From Farysia itapuensis (Eukaryota > Basidiomycota > Ustilaginomycetes > Ustilaginales > Ustilaginaceae), in the NCBI GenBank assembly GCA_023212645.1, contig JALBYC010000011.1:62001-126000 (forward strand): DNA of 64,000 nucleotides, given 5' to 3'. The notes beneath the pieces are model-generated. The model did not search any database. It was not told the DNA's origin and saw nothing but the letters and a program-made list of their open reading frames with translations. This document shows positions 40,020-49,905 of this stretch, in pieces; position 1 is the first letter of the stretch; every line of letters begins with the position of its first letter. Made by a program: the position numbers and the translations under genes.

Positions 40020-42287
40020 ATGTCGTCGGTGGTCAGGGCAGGCAAGCCACGGTCAAGCTCGCTCAGACGACCGGCGGATCAGCAAAGCAAAGGTCCTACC
40101 GTCCACATCCCTAAGCCGCCGCTACATGTGTCTGCAGCGTCCTCCCCATCTTCGTCAGCGTCAGCGTCAGCATCCACCAGTGCAATACCTCGTCGTCCCG
40201 TGCTGTCGCGTCGTCGTACTTCGAAGAAAGAATACATACACCCATACCTGTCCGGCAACTTCGCACCTGTCACGTCAGAGTGTCCGCTGACAGATTGTCT
40301 CTATGCCGGTAACATCCCTGAGGAGTTGGCAGGCTGTCAGTATGTACGAAACGGCGGCAATCCACTAGCCAACTCGCAACTAGACAGAGATGCGCACTGG
40401 TTTGATGCAGACGGCATGCTCGCTGGCGTGCTCTTCAGACGCACCATTGATGGTTCTATTCAGCCATGCTTCCTGAACAAGTTCATTCTGACAGACCTAC
40501 TGCTGTCGACACCTGAGCATTCACGGCTCCCATATACCCCAAGTATCGCCACTCTGGTCAACCCGCACACCAACATCTTCTACCTTCTGGCTCAAATTGT
40601 GCGCACCTTCATCTTGGCAATGTTGACATGGCTCCCAGGGCTCAGACTCAACCAAGATGAGAAAGTCAAGCGTATCAGTGTCGCAAACACAAGTGTCTTT
40701 TGGCATGACGGCAAGGCAATGGCAGGCTGTGAAAGCGGTCCGCCCATGCACATCATGCTACCAGGCCTCGAGACAGCAGGCTGGTACACTGGTGAAACTG
40801 TAGCTCCGTCTGGTCTCCAGGAGAAAGGCTTTGGAGGAGGACCCCCGGTCATCAGCATGCTGCGTGAATTTACAACAGCCCACCCTCGAACAGACGAGCA
40901 GACCGGTGAGCTTCTCCTATACCACATGTGCTTTGAATCGCCGTATCTGCGCGTCAGCGTTATTCCTTCAGCGGATCAAGCCAAATTTGGTCCCTTGCCA
41001 TCTCACGCCAAGACGCTTAAGGGAGTACCTGTCAAAGGCTTGAAGCAGCCAAAGATGATGCACGATTTTGGAGCTACGGCCACCCAGACGATCTTCCTCG
41101 ATCTACCTCTTTCCCTCGACATGATGAATCTGCTTCGAGGCAAACCAATACTGAACTACGACCCTTCGCATCCAAGTCGTTTCGGCATCATGCCACGCTA
41201 CGAGCCCGAGAACATTCGGTGGTTTGAGAGTCCAGAGGCATGCTGCGTGTATCATACCGCGAACAGCTGGGACGACGTTGCCGAGATTGGTACACCAACG
41301 CAAGCCGTCAACATGCTTGCTTGCCGACTTAATAGCGCCACTCTGGTCTACTCCGCTGGCAACCTTCTTCCACCGTCTCACGTTTTGCCTCCTCCCAACT
41401 GTCCCGAAAAATGCCAGCTATACTACTGGCGCTTCGACATGGAAGAGGACGAGACCAAGGAGGCAGTCAACGAGATCACACATGAATTTGCGCTTTCCGA
41501 TGTGCCGTTCGAATTCCCTTCAATCAACGAGAAGTACGCCCTCCGCCAAGCACGATACGTTTATGGAACGAGTATGTGTGACGGAACCTTTGACGCAGGC
41601 CTGGGCAAGGCAGCCAAGATCGATGCACTTGTCAAGATGGACACTGATACTCTGATCAAACGGGGCAAACGCTTGTCCGGCCAGCAAAAACTTCAGCGGG
41701 GAGACAGTGTCGACACCCGGACTGTCGAAGAAATCCTAGAACCGCAGCGGAAAGGCACGGCTGATCCTCAGGATCCCATCAAGATCTTCGAGATGCCAAA
41801 GGGCTGGTATGCACAGGAAATGACGTTTGTAGCGACAAACAGACCAGATGCGAAAGAAGACGACGGCTGGCTCATCTGCTACGTCTTTGACGAAGGCACT
41901 GGTCTGCATCCTTCGACAGGCAATGTTTTGCCTGGAGCGACGAGCGAATTATGGATCATCGACGCCAAAGAAATGAAGGATGTCGTCTGCAGGATCAAGC
42001 TGCCACAGCGTGTACCATATGGTCTGCACGGTACGCTGTTCACCGAAGAGCAAATCGCATCCCAAAACCCGGTCGATGCGTCCAAGATTCGCTCTTGGGC
42101 ATCCTCGGTGAACAACCTAGACCCTTTCGCTGTGTCGTCCCGCGGGAGCGCCTTTTGTGGCACGAGCGGCAAGAATGGCGCCAGTTTTTTCACATCGAAA
42201 CAGCAAGCCTACGAAGCATTCCTCAAAGATCCAATCCGAATCGGCGCATGGTGGATCAAACGCAATATCGAGTTCTTACTAGCTTGA
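40020..42287 (+). CDS. Carotenoid cleavage oxygenase family enzyme
   Basis: 755 residues from ATG 40020; the frame extends to TTG 39984. A Ser/Arg-rich N-terminus of ~70 residues precedes the seven-bladed propeller: YVRNGGNPLANSQLDRDAHW, FDADGMLAGVLFRR, SVFWHDGKAMAGCESGPPM. Four His suitable as iron ligands are visible: His288 (TAHPRTDEQTG), His348 (KMMHDFGATATQT), His412 (CVYHTANSWDD) and His670 (YGLHGTLFTEE), with the spacing of the family. A hydrophobic stretch IFYLLAQIVRTFILAMLTWL may insert into membranes to reach lipophilic substrate. Members cleave carotenoids or stilbenes; the substrate here cannot be told from sequence. No opsin or carotenogenic gene is nearby, unlike typical retinal-forming loci. 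Confidence 0.92.
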   Translation: MSSVVRAGKPRSSSLRRPADQQSKGPTVHIPKPPLHVSAASSPSSSASASASTSAIPRRPVLSRRRTSKKEYIHPYLSGNFAPVTSECPLTDCLYAGNIPEELAGCQYVRNGGNPLANSQLDRDAHWFDADGMLAGVLFRRTIDGSIQPCFLNKFILTDLLLSTPEHSRLPYTPSIATLVNPHTNIFYLLAQIVRTFILAMLTWLPGLRLNQDEKVKRISVANTSVFWHDGKAMAGCESGPPMHIMLPGLETAGWYTGETVAPSGLQEKGFGGGPPVISMLREFTTAHPRTDEQTGELLLYHMCFESPYLRVSVIPSADQAKFGPLPSHAKTLKGVPVKGLKQPKMMHDFGATATQTIFLDLPLSLDMMNLLRGKPILNYDPSHPSRFGIMPRYEPENIRWFESPEACCVYHTANSWDDVAEIGTPTQAVNMLACRLNSATLVYSAGNLLPPSHVLPPPNCPEKCQLYYWRFDMEEDETKEAVNEITHEFALSDVPFEFPSINEKYALRQARYVYGTSMCDGTFDAGLGKAAKIDALVKMDTDTLIKRGKRLSGQQKLQRGDSVDTRTVEEILEPQRKGTADPQDPIKIFEMPKGWYAQEMTFVATNRPDAKEDDGWLICYVFDEGTGLHPSTGNVLPGATSELWIIDAKEMKDVVCRIKLPQRVPYGLHGTLFTEEQIASQNPVDASKIRSWASSVNNLDPFAVSSRGSAFCGTSGKNGASFFTSKQQAYEAFLKDPIRIGAWWIKRNIEFLLA

Positions 42288-42345
42288 GTCGCAACCTGTA
42301 ATTTTACCGTATGCTGTTACATTGATTGGGATTGCGCACTGTGAA

Positions 42346-43167
42346 CTAGTACTGCGACATGAGAAGTCTGAGGATAATTCGATCTCTCTCCAGCTCTTGG
42401 CTCCGCAGCCAAGCGGTGTGGGCATCTGCAGCAGCCGGAGAGCGTGCTCTATTGCGGTCTCGGCGATGGGCTTTGCGGAAATACTTTGTGGCCTCCAAGT
42501 CTGACCCGAACTTATACTCTTTCCCATTGAGCTGATGCGCGTACAGACACTGGTCTCCGAAGATGCAAAAAGGCCCGTCTTCTTGGTCCTTTCTGCGGCC
42601 TATTTTTCGTGAGTTTGGTGGTCTTGGTTGGGAGGTCTTGGTGAAATGCCTGCAGGGGATTTTTTTCAGTCGTTCCTCGTGCCGTTTTATCGCAAGCAGA
42701 CGTGCTGCATCCTTTTGCGGTTCCGATAGCACATAAATGTAATCAGATGGAGCTCGACATGTAGGACAGGACTTTTTGTTGGCTCCAGAGCCCTGTGAGC
42801 GCCAGTTCTTGAGGCATTCGACGCAGAAGTAGTGGTTGCAATTGAGAAGTTGCGCAAAGGGGAACGGTTGTTCGGTGCAGATTCCACAGCAATCCCATTT
42901 ACTCTTCTGCTCGTCTGATGAGGCATCCGGGGTAGATGGTCGAATGACTGTGACCATGCTCGGCTGTCGCGGCTTGAATTCGGCGGATGCTGGGTTGAGA
43001 CGCATCTCGGGTTTGGGGACAGGTTTGGCTTTCTTGAGGACGCTAGGTCCTCCTTCCCTTTTTTGAAGATTGTGTGAGAAGCTGCATTGATCGCCTCTTC
43101 GGCATGAACCTGAGCGGAAGAAGTACCGACATGGTACAGTTGTCTTTGTGGCGCTTTCGTTCTGCAT
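42346..43167 (-). CDS. CCCH/RING zinc-finger protein, makorin-like
   Basis: 273 residues from ATG 43167; the frame continues upstream to a TTG but without ATG. Domain order: CCCH finger (CRYFFRSGSCRRGDQCSFSH, about 12-31), linker, C3HC4 RING (CCGICTEQPFPFAQLLNCNH, YFCVECLKNW, SCPTCRAPSDYIY, about 90-150), then a second CCCH-type finger (CRHFTK ... FCIFGDQCLYAHQLNGKEY). This CCCH-RING-CCCH layout is that of makorin E3 ubiquitin ligases, which bind RNA through the CCCH fingers. It shares a 322-bp divergent promoter with the Nog2 GTPase gene. The targets are unknown. Confidence 0.85.
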   Translation of the reverse strand: MQNESATKTTVPCRYFFRSGSCRRGDQCSFSHNLQKREGGPSVLKKAKPVPKPEMRLNPASAEFKPRQPSMVTVIRPSTPDASSDEQKSKWDCCGICTEQPFPFAQLLNCNHYFCVECLKNWRSQGSGANKKSCPTCRAPSDYIYVLSEPQKDAARLLAIKRHEERLKKIPCRHFTKTSQPRPPNSRKIGRRKDQEDGPFCIFGDQCLYAHQLNGKEYKFGSDLEATKYFRKAHRRDRNRARSPAAADAHTAWLRSQELERDRIILRLLMSQY

Positions 43168-43489
43168 CGTGACAGGACAGCAAGTGTGAAGGTGGTGGGC
43201 CGTGTCGGGGGTTGCAAAGGGTCCAGACGTGACAAGTGCATGTTCTTTTCCGGCCGAGTAGACGTTGGTCCCTGTCAAGATTTCTTTGGTTGGATCCGCA
43301 CTTTTTTCTTTTTTTTTGGAAAAACGAGGTAGCAAGGAGTTTTGGTAGTAGAAGCCACTAGTAGGAGGCTTCTTCCTTCCTCTCCCCTTGCCACAGATCA
43401 GCCTTGGTCACCCTTTCTCTTTCGAAGCCACTTCTGGGACTTTTGCACAAGCTTGGACGCCTTTGAACCGCTGGAGCTAGACAGACAAC

Positions 43490-45992
43490 ATGGTTGTCGT
43501 CAAAGGAGGCCCCTCCAAGAACAACACAAAGAGCACCGGTATCAAGCGTGTAAAAGGTGAAAACTTTTATCGAGATGCGAAGAAGGCAAAGACAGTCAAG
43601 CTTCTCTCCAAGAACGGCATTGCCTCCAAGGCGGTGCGTGACAAGAACGGAGATGTGATCCAGGCCCAAGAATTCCAGAGCAGCGATGCCAAACCAGGTC
43701 GAGTTCAGCCTGACAAGCGGTGGTTTGGTAACACCCGTGTCATCTCTCAGGATGCCTTGGACCACTTCAGAACATCGCTCGAGTCCCGTGTCAACGATCC
43801 TTACTCTGTTCTTTTGCGACGAAACAAGCTTCCCATGTCACTCATTCAGGACCCCGGAAAGGGCAAGGCTCCCGCCCTTACGACTCTTGAACCCTACTCA
43901 GACACATTTGGTCCTGGCGCACAGCGCAAACGACCCAGGCTCGACGGAGGTATGAGCTCGTTTGAGGATCTCGCCATGAGCAGTGCCCAGATGGGCGAAG
44001 CTGCCGATGAACGAAAAGCCGCGCTTGAGGCCAAAGCTGCTGGAGCCGGTCTCGTTCCGTCGGACTATGAAGTTGGATCCAGCACACAACGCACAGACAA
44101 CGGCTTCACCATGGACGCTGACGAGCTCTACGAGATTCCTGTAACGCGCGGTCGATCCGAGCCCATCTATAGCAAAGGACAGTCAAGACGAATCTGGGGA
44201 GAATTGTACAAAGTCATCGACTCGTCCGATGTCGTGATTCACGTTCTCGACGCTCGTGACCCAATGGGTACACGGTGCCGTAGCGTCGAAAAGCATATCC
44301 GCGAGGAAAAGCCGCACAAGCATCTCGTCTTTCTTCTCAACAAGGTTGATCTGGTCCCCACCTGGGTAACTGTAAGTGCTGCTCGCTTTCTTCCCTTCCC
44401 TTTCGGTCCCACAATCATGTCAAGTACTGTGCCGTTGTTCTCTCGCGAGGGCGACATCGGTGGCGCAAAAACTGTTACGAATGTGGAAGAGTAACGGCGT
44501 CGATATGATCTCCCCCTCATAGCTATGTCCCCCATTTGGGGGGCATGCCCACTCCCAGTCCTTCTTCCGCCGATAAAGGCTGGGTAGACCGGGAGGGCCT
44601 GGAGCGTCGGCGTTGGGGTTTTTATATGAGTTGAGCTTGGCGCAATTCCTACACGCCAAGCTCGTAGTTTAAAAATGAACAGACCTTCCTGTCAGCAGCT
44701 TTGACTTCTCAGCGGATCAGAACTGACCAGGTTCTCTTTGCTTTCACTAGGCTCGCTGGGTCAAGATCCTGTCCAAGGAATACCCGACCATTGCTTTCCA
44801 CGCCTCCATCAACAACTCGTTCGGAAAAGGATCTATGATTCAATTGCTTCGACAGTTCAGCGTGCTGCATTCCGATAAAAAGCAGATCAGTGTTGGTTTC
44901 GTTGGCTACCCAAACACGGGCAAGAGCTCCATCATCAACACTCTCAAGAAGAAGAAAGTCTGCACCGTGGCTCCCATACCTGGAGAGACCAAAGTGTGGC
45001 AGTACATTACCCTGATGCGCCGCATCTACCTGATCGATTGTCCCGGTATCGTGCCGGTCTCTGCGCACGATTCCGAAACCGGCACTGTGCTAAAGGGTGT
45101 CGTTCGAGTCGAGAACTTGGAGACGCCGGCAGAACACATCCCTGCACTCTTGTCCAGAGTCAAGCCCGAGTATATCCGTCGCACCTACAACATGGACAAG
45201 TGGGCCAACTCGGAGGACTTCCTTGGGCAAATTGCCAAGCGTACCGGCAAGCTGCTCAAAGGTGGTGATCCAGATCTCGAGACGTGTGCCAAGATGGTGC
45301 TCAATGACTGGATCCGTGGCAAGATTCCTTTCTTCGTCGCTCCTCCTCTGCCCGCTGACTCCACCGCTGGGAAAAGCAAAGCTACAGAAGAGGAGGTTGC
45401 TTCAGCTGCCGTGACCGACGACGTTGGCGCAGCGACGGACAAGATGCTCAAGAAGAAGAAGGTCAAGGGTGTCGAGCAGCCTTTGAAGCAAATCGCGGTC
45501 GCCACCAAGTTCACGAAGGAGGATACCGAGGCTGGCCGACCCGAGGACTATCTGATCGAGCGCGATGACGACGACGAGCTTGCTCCCGAAGTTGCTGTTG
45601 GAGAAGACGAAAGTTTCGAGGCCGAGAACGATGACGAAGAGTCTGACGACGAGAGCGACTATCAGGACGCAGACGCGCTTGAAGACTTGAATTGGGACGA
45701 CGTCTTCAAAGGCGACGACAGCAACGACGTTGAAGAAGCTGCTGACGACGAATCGACGTCTGTGAAGCGCGCAGTCGCCGCCCAGATTGACGCAGATGAG
45801 GAGAGAGCATCCAAAGCTAGCAAAGATCCGCGCATGAAGACCAGCAAACGCAAAGCCGAGAACTACTACACCAACGCCAACGTCAAGAACAAGAGTCGAC
45901 GTGGCAAGCCGGATGTCGTGCCCAAATCCAAGGACCGCGGCACCAAAGTCGGCGCCAACGGCAAAGGCGCGAAACAGCAGCGACGCAGATAA
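43490..45992 (+). CDS. NOG2: Nucleolar GTPase Nog2 (large-subunit assembly)
   Basis: Exons 43490-44371 and 44751-45992 give 707 residues; GTAAGT donor and CACTAG acceptor, phase zero. The N-terminal NGP1NT region reads [19 protein letters not shown] and [20 protein letters not shown]. The GTPase is circularly permuted: [14 protein letters not shown]4 FLLNKVDL, then [10 protein letters not shown] and G1 [17 protein letters not shown]3 IDCPGIV. The C-terminal 200 residues are acidic with DDE tracts, then basic [15 protein letters not shown]. Nog2 occupies the pre-60S particle where Nmd3 later binds, checking rRNA maturation before export. The 379-nt intron is by far the longest in the window and contains strong hairpins (see findings). 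Confidence 0.96.
44372..44750 (+). other. Long Nog2 intron with two strong hairpins
   Basis: The intron runs from the GTAAGT donor at 44372 to the CACTAG acceptor ending 44750. Hairpin 1 at 44525-44546 has a 9-bp stem (one G-U) and ATTT loop. Hairpin 2 at 44633-44663 has a perfect 10-bp stem (GAGCTTGGCG with CGCCAAGCTC) and an 11-nt loop. No clear C/D box pair is seen. A hosted H/ACA-like or other structured RNA is possible but unproven. Confidence 0.5.
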
Positions 45993-46739
45993 GACACTCT
46001 CATCCATCGCATTCTCAAGCATCGTTTCTTGTCGCGCACAGCCATCATTTTCTGTATACGCAATCTGTATTTGTAGACATTATCGTTTCATTGTGCATTC
46101 CAGAGCTTTTTGCCTGTTCATGTCTTGAAGTGGATCAGTGAATTGAAGATGGCACCGAGGACTTGACAAGAGGCATGCCGGTAACGCACAAACAGAAGAC
46201 AAGCACAGAGTCAGACCGGGAAGGCGTGCTGAAACAAAGGCGTTGAGATTAAGTAGGAACTAGAAGTACAAAGTGATGGCCGAGGCGGACCAATTGACTA
46301 TGCTGGTTCTGGGACATGCGCAATATTCAGGCTGTCTCCCTTTTGCTAGTCCTCTTTTCGCCTCTTGCAGAACCGTCGTCAAGACAGGCCCTATAGAAAG
46401 CTAGAAAAGAGGAACAGCAAAGGCAGCTAGACAAGAAGCTTGCGACTTGAAAGAGGTAGAAAAATTGGAGTTGATCAACTCCCGTGTATAGCCCTTCCCG
46501 AATTATGGTTCAAAATGGTAAAAGGCAATTTTGAAGTTCTTTGAAACGGGAAGGAGGGAGTGTATGGAAGAGAAGAAGGAGTGCGACAAGGCCTCGATAA
46601 TATATACTTGCTTGGAAAAAAAATTGGCAGAGCGCTCAATAGACTGTATTTAATAGTCAGAGTTTGGAGGGCCGTTGGCGCGATATGCACTCGTGGAGGT
46701 TTTTGACAGCTGGAGCTCGACTTACTCCGCCAGATCAGA
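45993..46739. other. Intergenic region upstream of the sirtuin gene
   Basis: About 747 bp with A/G-rich plus strand from 46180 to 46560 and an AATATATAC element near 46600. No coding or RNA feature is supported. Confidence 0.5.
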
Positions 46740-48434
46740 ATGTTCGAGACTGGCCCGTCGTCAGGCGCTACGAGTCAAGAGCCGCAGACGTCGCAGCCAA
46801 ATGGCGATAGCTCCGTAACAGCACCCGTGGTATACCAGGACATAGACTCGGAAGAGCTTGAAGCATTAGAAGATGCGGCCGACGAGGAGTCCGAGTCGGA
46901 TACCGAGATCGACCGCCTGCTAGACGAGGCTGCCCTGCTATACCCGCCGGAGCAAGTGGCTGACATGATCAAGTTGCTCAAGCAGCGTGGCATGGCATAT
47001 TTCCTGCAGCGCTATGTCTTGGCTGACCCGACACCATCTCGCATCAGACAGCTGCTCCTCGCTCTTGGCGTCTTCCTCCCGCGCTCGATTCGCAATGCCT
47101 CAGACATACCCCTCTCGATCCTGCTGCCCATTCTCAAAACTGCTCTGTCGCGCATCTTGCGTAGACGTGAGAAGCTACCGCAGTATAATACGGTTCGAGA
47201 CGCAGTCGCACTTTTGCGTGACAGCCAGAACATCGTAGTCCTGTCTGGCGCAGGTATATCTGTCTCGTGTGGTATTCCAGATTTTCGCTCCAAGGAGGGG
47301 ATTTACGCACAGCTCCAGCGCGAGGGGATTTACGACTTGGACGAGCCCCAAGACATGTTTGACAAAGGATGCTTTCTTGCCAATCCTGCCATGTTTTATT
47401 CCTTTGCCCATCGCATCTTCCCGAGCAATTTTATTCCCAGCAGCTCGCACAGATTCATCAAGCTACTTGAAGACAAAGGCAAATTATTACGCAACTACAG
47501 CCAGAACATAGACACATTGGAGCAGGTCGCTGGAATCACCAAAGTCTTACAGTGCCACGGATCGTTCGCTACAGCCAGTTGTACAAGCCCGACCTGCGGA
47601 TACAAGTGCAAAGGCAGTGCGATCAAGGCAGATATATTCGACAAGAAAGTCCCGCAGTGTCCCAAATGCCAAGCTAAAGAAGCGCGAGAACCGACGACAA
47701 AGAGGCGCAAAACCGGAGGCGCAGCATGGCGACGCCAGACAGACGATTCTGACGAGGACGAGGACGACCGTTCCTCGATGGGCCTCGGCATCTTGAAGCC
47801 GGATATCACCTTTTTCGGCGAAAAGCTAGACGATTCGTTCGACCACGCCGTGTACGCTGATCGGGAAAAGGTGGATCTACTGGTCATCATGGGCACCTCG
47901 CTGAAGGTTGCGCCCGTATCAGAGCTCATCACACACCTTCCGCACTCGACACCCGTCATTCTGATCAACAAGACACCCATCTACCACATTGCCACTGATG
48001 TCATGCTGCTTGGTGACAGCGATGTGATTGTAGACTACCTCTGTCACCAGCTCGGGTGGATGATTCCTCAAATAGAGCCAGATCAGGATGTCATCGGCAA
48101 AGATGTTGCCAAAGTCGTCGCGGCAGCCAGTGACCATGACCAAGAAACAACAGATCAGCAGGAAGGAGAACGCAGCGGGATGGAAGAGCCAACGCGGTTA
48201 TTGAACAGGTGAGCTTCTTTCGTCGATCAGTCAATTGAAGTTTGCTGCAACGTACTGACACTGCCATTTGCTCGTTGTTTCGGGTACAGTCACTGTTGGA
48301 CTTTCAAAGGTGGCGAAGTGGGCAGACTGACCCATTTACTAGCCGAAGCTTTGGAAGAGGGCGAGCAAGATACCGAAGACGACAGCAGTGACGATCAAAA
48401 GGACAACGCAGAAAGCTCGAAGATGGCATCATAG
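46740..48434 (+). CDS. Class I sirtuin, NAD-dependent histone deacetylase (Sir2/Hst1/SIRT1-like)
   Basis: Exons 46740-48208 and 48290-48434 give 537 residues; donor GTGAGC, acceptor TACAG. An acidic start (DIDSEELEALEDAADEESES) precedes the Sir2 helical lead-in (AYFLQRYVLADPTPSRIRQL), a class I feature. The NAD-binding core has VVLSGAGISVSCGIPDFRS, NYSQNIDTLEQVAGI and catalytic His in QCHGSF. The zinc site is CTSPTCGYKCKG and CPKCQAK. A basic insert (TTKRRKTGG) and acidic segment follow, then LKPDITFFGEKLDDSFDHAV, MGTSLKVAPVSELI and LINKTPIYH. Class I sirtuins deacetylate histones for silencing and metabolic control in the nucleus. The second exon adds HCWTFKGGEVGRLTHLLAEA and an acidic tail, so splicing matters for a complete C-terminus. 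Confidence 0.94.
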
Positions 48435-48520
48435 AATCATACAGATGAACACGGTGTAGATGGGAACGATGAATGATGCATTGCATGTAGAGGGTATGTT
48501 ACAAATGATGATTGAGATGA

Positions 48521-49567
48521 TCAGAGATCTCCTCGCTCTCTGAGTTCGAGAATCTGTTCGGTCTTTGCTTCGACTTGCTCCCAGACCTCGTCTTCTGAAT
48601 CCCAGTCGGCGCTAATCTCGTATATGTTGCCGCGTTCTCGATACTTGTTTACTATGGGCTCCAATTTGGTGCTTATTTGCTTGAATTTCTTGACTTCCTC
48701 ATCCTTGTTGGCGCCTTTAGGCAGCCGCTTGACAAACTCTTTCTCGGAAAGGTCGTAGAAGGAGAAACAAAAGATGTCGACTAGCTCAGCTTCAATCCGT
48801 TCTGCATCCTCGACAGTGGTTGGGAAATTGTCGACAATGAGGGAAACGACCCGTTCCTTGCTATCTTTGCTCGGTCTGTTCTTGTTGTACCTTTCCTCCA
48901 CGATGGAGCGTAGCTGGTTTACGCTCGTTGGAGAGACTGTGTCATCGAATTCAGCGGGAAAGTGAGTTAGTAAGCGCTTGGCCTGACTCGACTTGCCCGA
49001 AAGGTGAGGCCCAATCAGACACAACAGACTCGCCTGGTCCTTGTTGAACTTGGTGGAAGAGGCGGCCGGTGCTGATTTGGGGCCGCTGAGCATCTGCAAG
49101 GCAGCGTACGCGACGCCGGCAACGCCGAGCAAGCCAAAGAGGATCTTGCTGAGCGAGGCGGACGCTTGCGTGGCAACTGCCTTGGTGGCAGCTGACTTCA
49201 GGTTGTCCTTCACGTTGGGGTCGTTGAGGTTCTCCTGGACGACCTTCTTGCCCTCTTCAAACACTTTGTTCTTAACCTGGTCTTTGAGATCGTAGGCGGT
49301 GGGCGAGGTGGAGAATTGGCGCGCGGTCGCAAGGTTTCGGAAAGCAGCGGAAGAGGCATGGTCGCTTCGAGGTCGAGAGGTCAGCTTGGAACCAGCCAGC
49401 GAGCTGAAAGCATCCGAAACGCTACGGCGGGGGAGAGCAGCGGAGTGACTGTTGGATCCCGTGGGCGGCGTGATGGTGCTTGCGAGACGAGGCACGCGAG
49501 ACGCAACTCGCTGGTCCCCCATCCAACAAGCTCGGGTAACAGACGTAGAAAAGGTTCGTGCAGACAT
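48521..49567 (-). CDS. Mitochondrial adenylate-kinase-like P-loop protein (degenerate)
   Basis: 348 residues from ATG 49567; the frame opens earlier only with a GTG. The N-terminal ~95 residues are Ser/Arg/Ala-rich without acids (MSARTFSTSVTRACWMGDQR), a mitochondrial presequence. An amphipathic region DLKDQVKNKVFEEGKKVVQE and a membrane-like helix ILFGLLGVAGVAYAALQML follow. The P-loop domain starts LLCLIGPHLSGKSSQAKRLL (Walker A), with the later VVSLIVDNFPTTVEDAERIE resembling the adenylate-kinase DGFPR motif but reading DNFPT. The lid and catalytic Arg positions are not evident. It may bind nucleotide without being a full kinase. Anchoring to the inner membrane is inferred from the helix. 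It converges on the sirtuin gene, 86 bp between stops. Confidence 0.72.
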   Translation of the reverse strand: MSARTFSTSVTRACWMGDQRVASRVPRLASTITPPTGSNSHSAALPRRSVSDAFSSLAGSKLTSRPRSDHASSAAFRNLATARQFSTSPTAYDLKDQVKNKVFEEGKKVVQENLNDPNVKDNLKSAATKAVATQASASLSKILFGLLGVAGVAYAALQMLSGPKSAPAASSTKFNKDQASLLCLIGPHLSGKSSQAKRLLTHFPAEFDDTVSPTSVNQLRSIVEERYNKNRPSKDSKERVVSLIVDNFPTTVEDAERIEAELVDIFCFSFYDLSEKEFVKRLPKGANKDEEVKKFKQISTKLEPIVNKYRERGNIYEISADWDSEDEVWEQVEAKTEQILELRERGDL

Positions 49568-49627
49568 GGTAAAACTGCTGTGGTACAGTAGGGAATGACA
49601 GGTAACTGTAGGGAGAAGCAGGCTGGA

Positions 49628-49635
49628 ATATATAT
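49628..49635 (-). promoter_or_regulatory. TATA box of the adenylate-kinase-like gene
   Basis: ATATATAT about 61 bp upstream of the minus-strand ATG at 49567. Confidence 0.5.
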
Positions 49636-49905
49636 TTTTGGTGGGAAAAAAATTCCTGCTCACGTCAGGGCGCGCCCCCCGCGGTGGAGGCGGGGTCACG
49701 AACGACTTCTGACATCATACCCTGCACCAAAATTCTTGAAATAACTTTACGGTCACAAGATGACTTCTCATTCACAAGTCTGCAAAGGCATGTCACTGTC
49801 TCTATTTTCATGTATAACTGATGTGCGCTCATGGTTGCCCCGTAGGCTCGTCAGGATGTGTCTATTTCGGTATACTGCAGAGTATGTCTAAGAATCTCAG
49901 GCTCG

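Noticed and set aside
44372..44494. Read-through of nog2 exon 1 into the intron (41 extra codons)
   Set aside because: It would remove the G1 and G3 GTPase motifs; the spliced form restores the complete family sequence.
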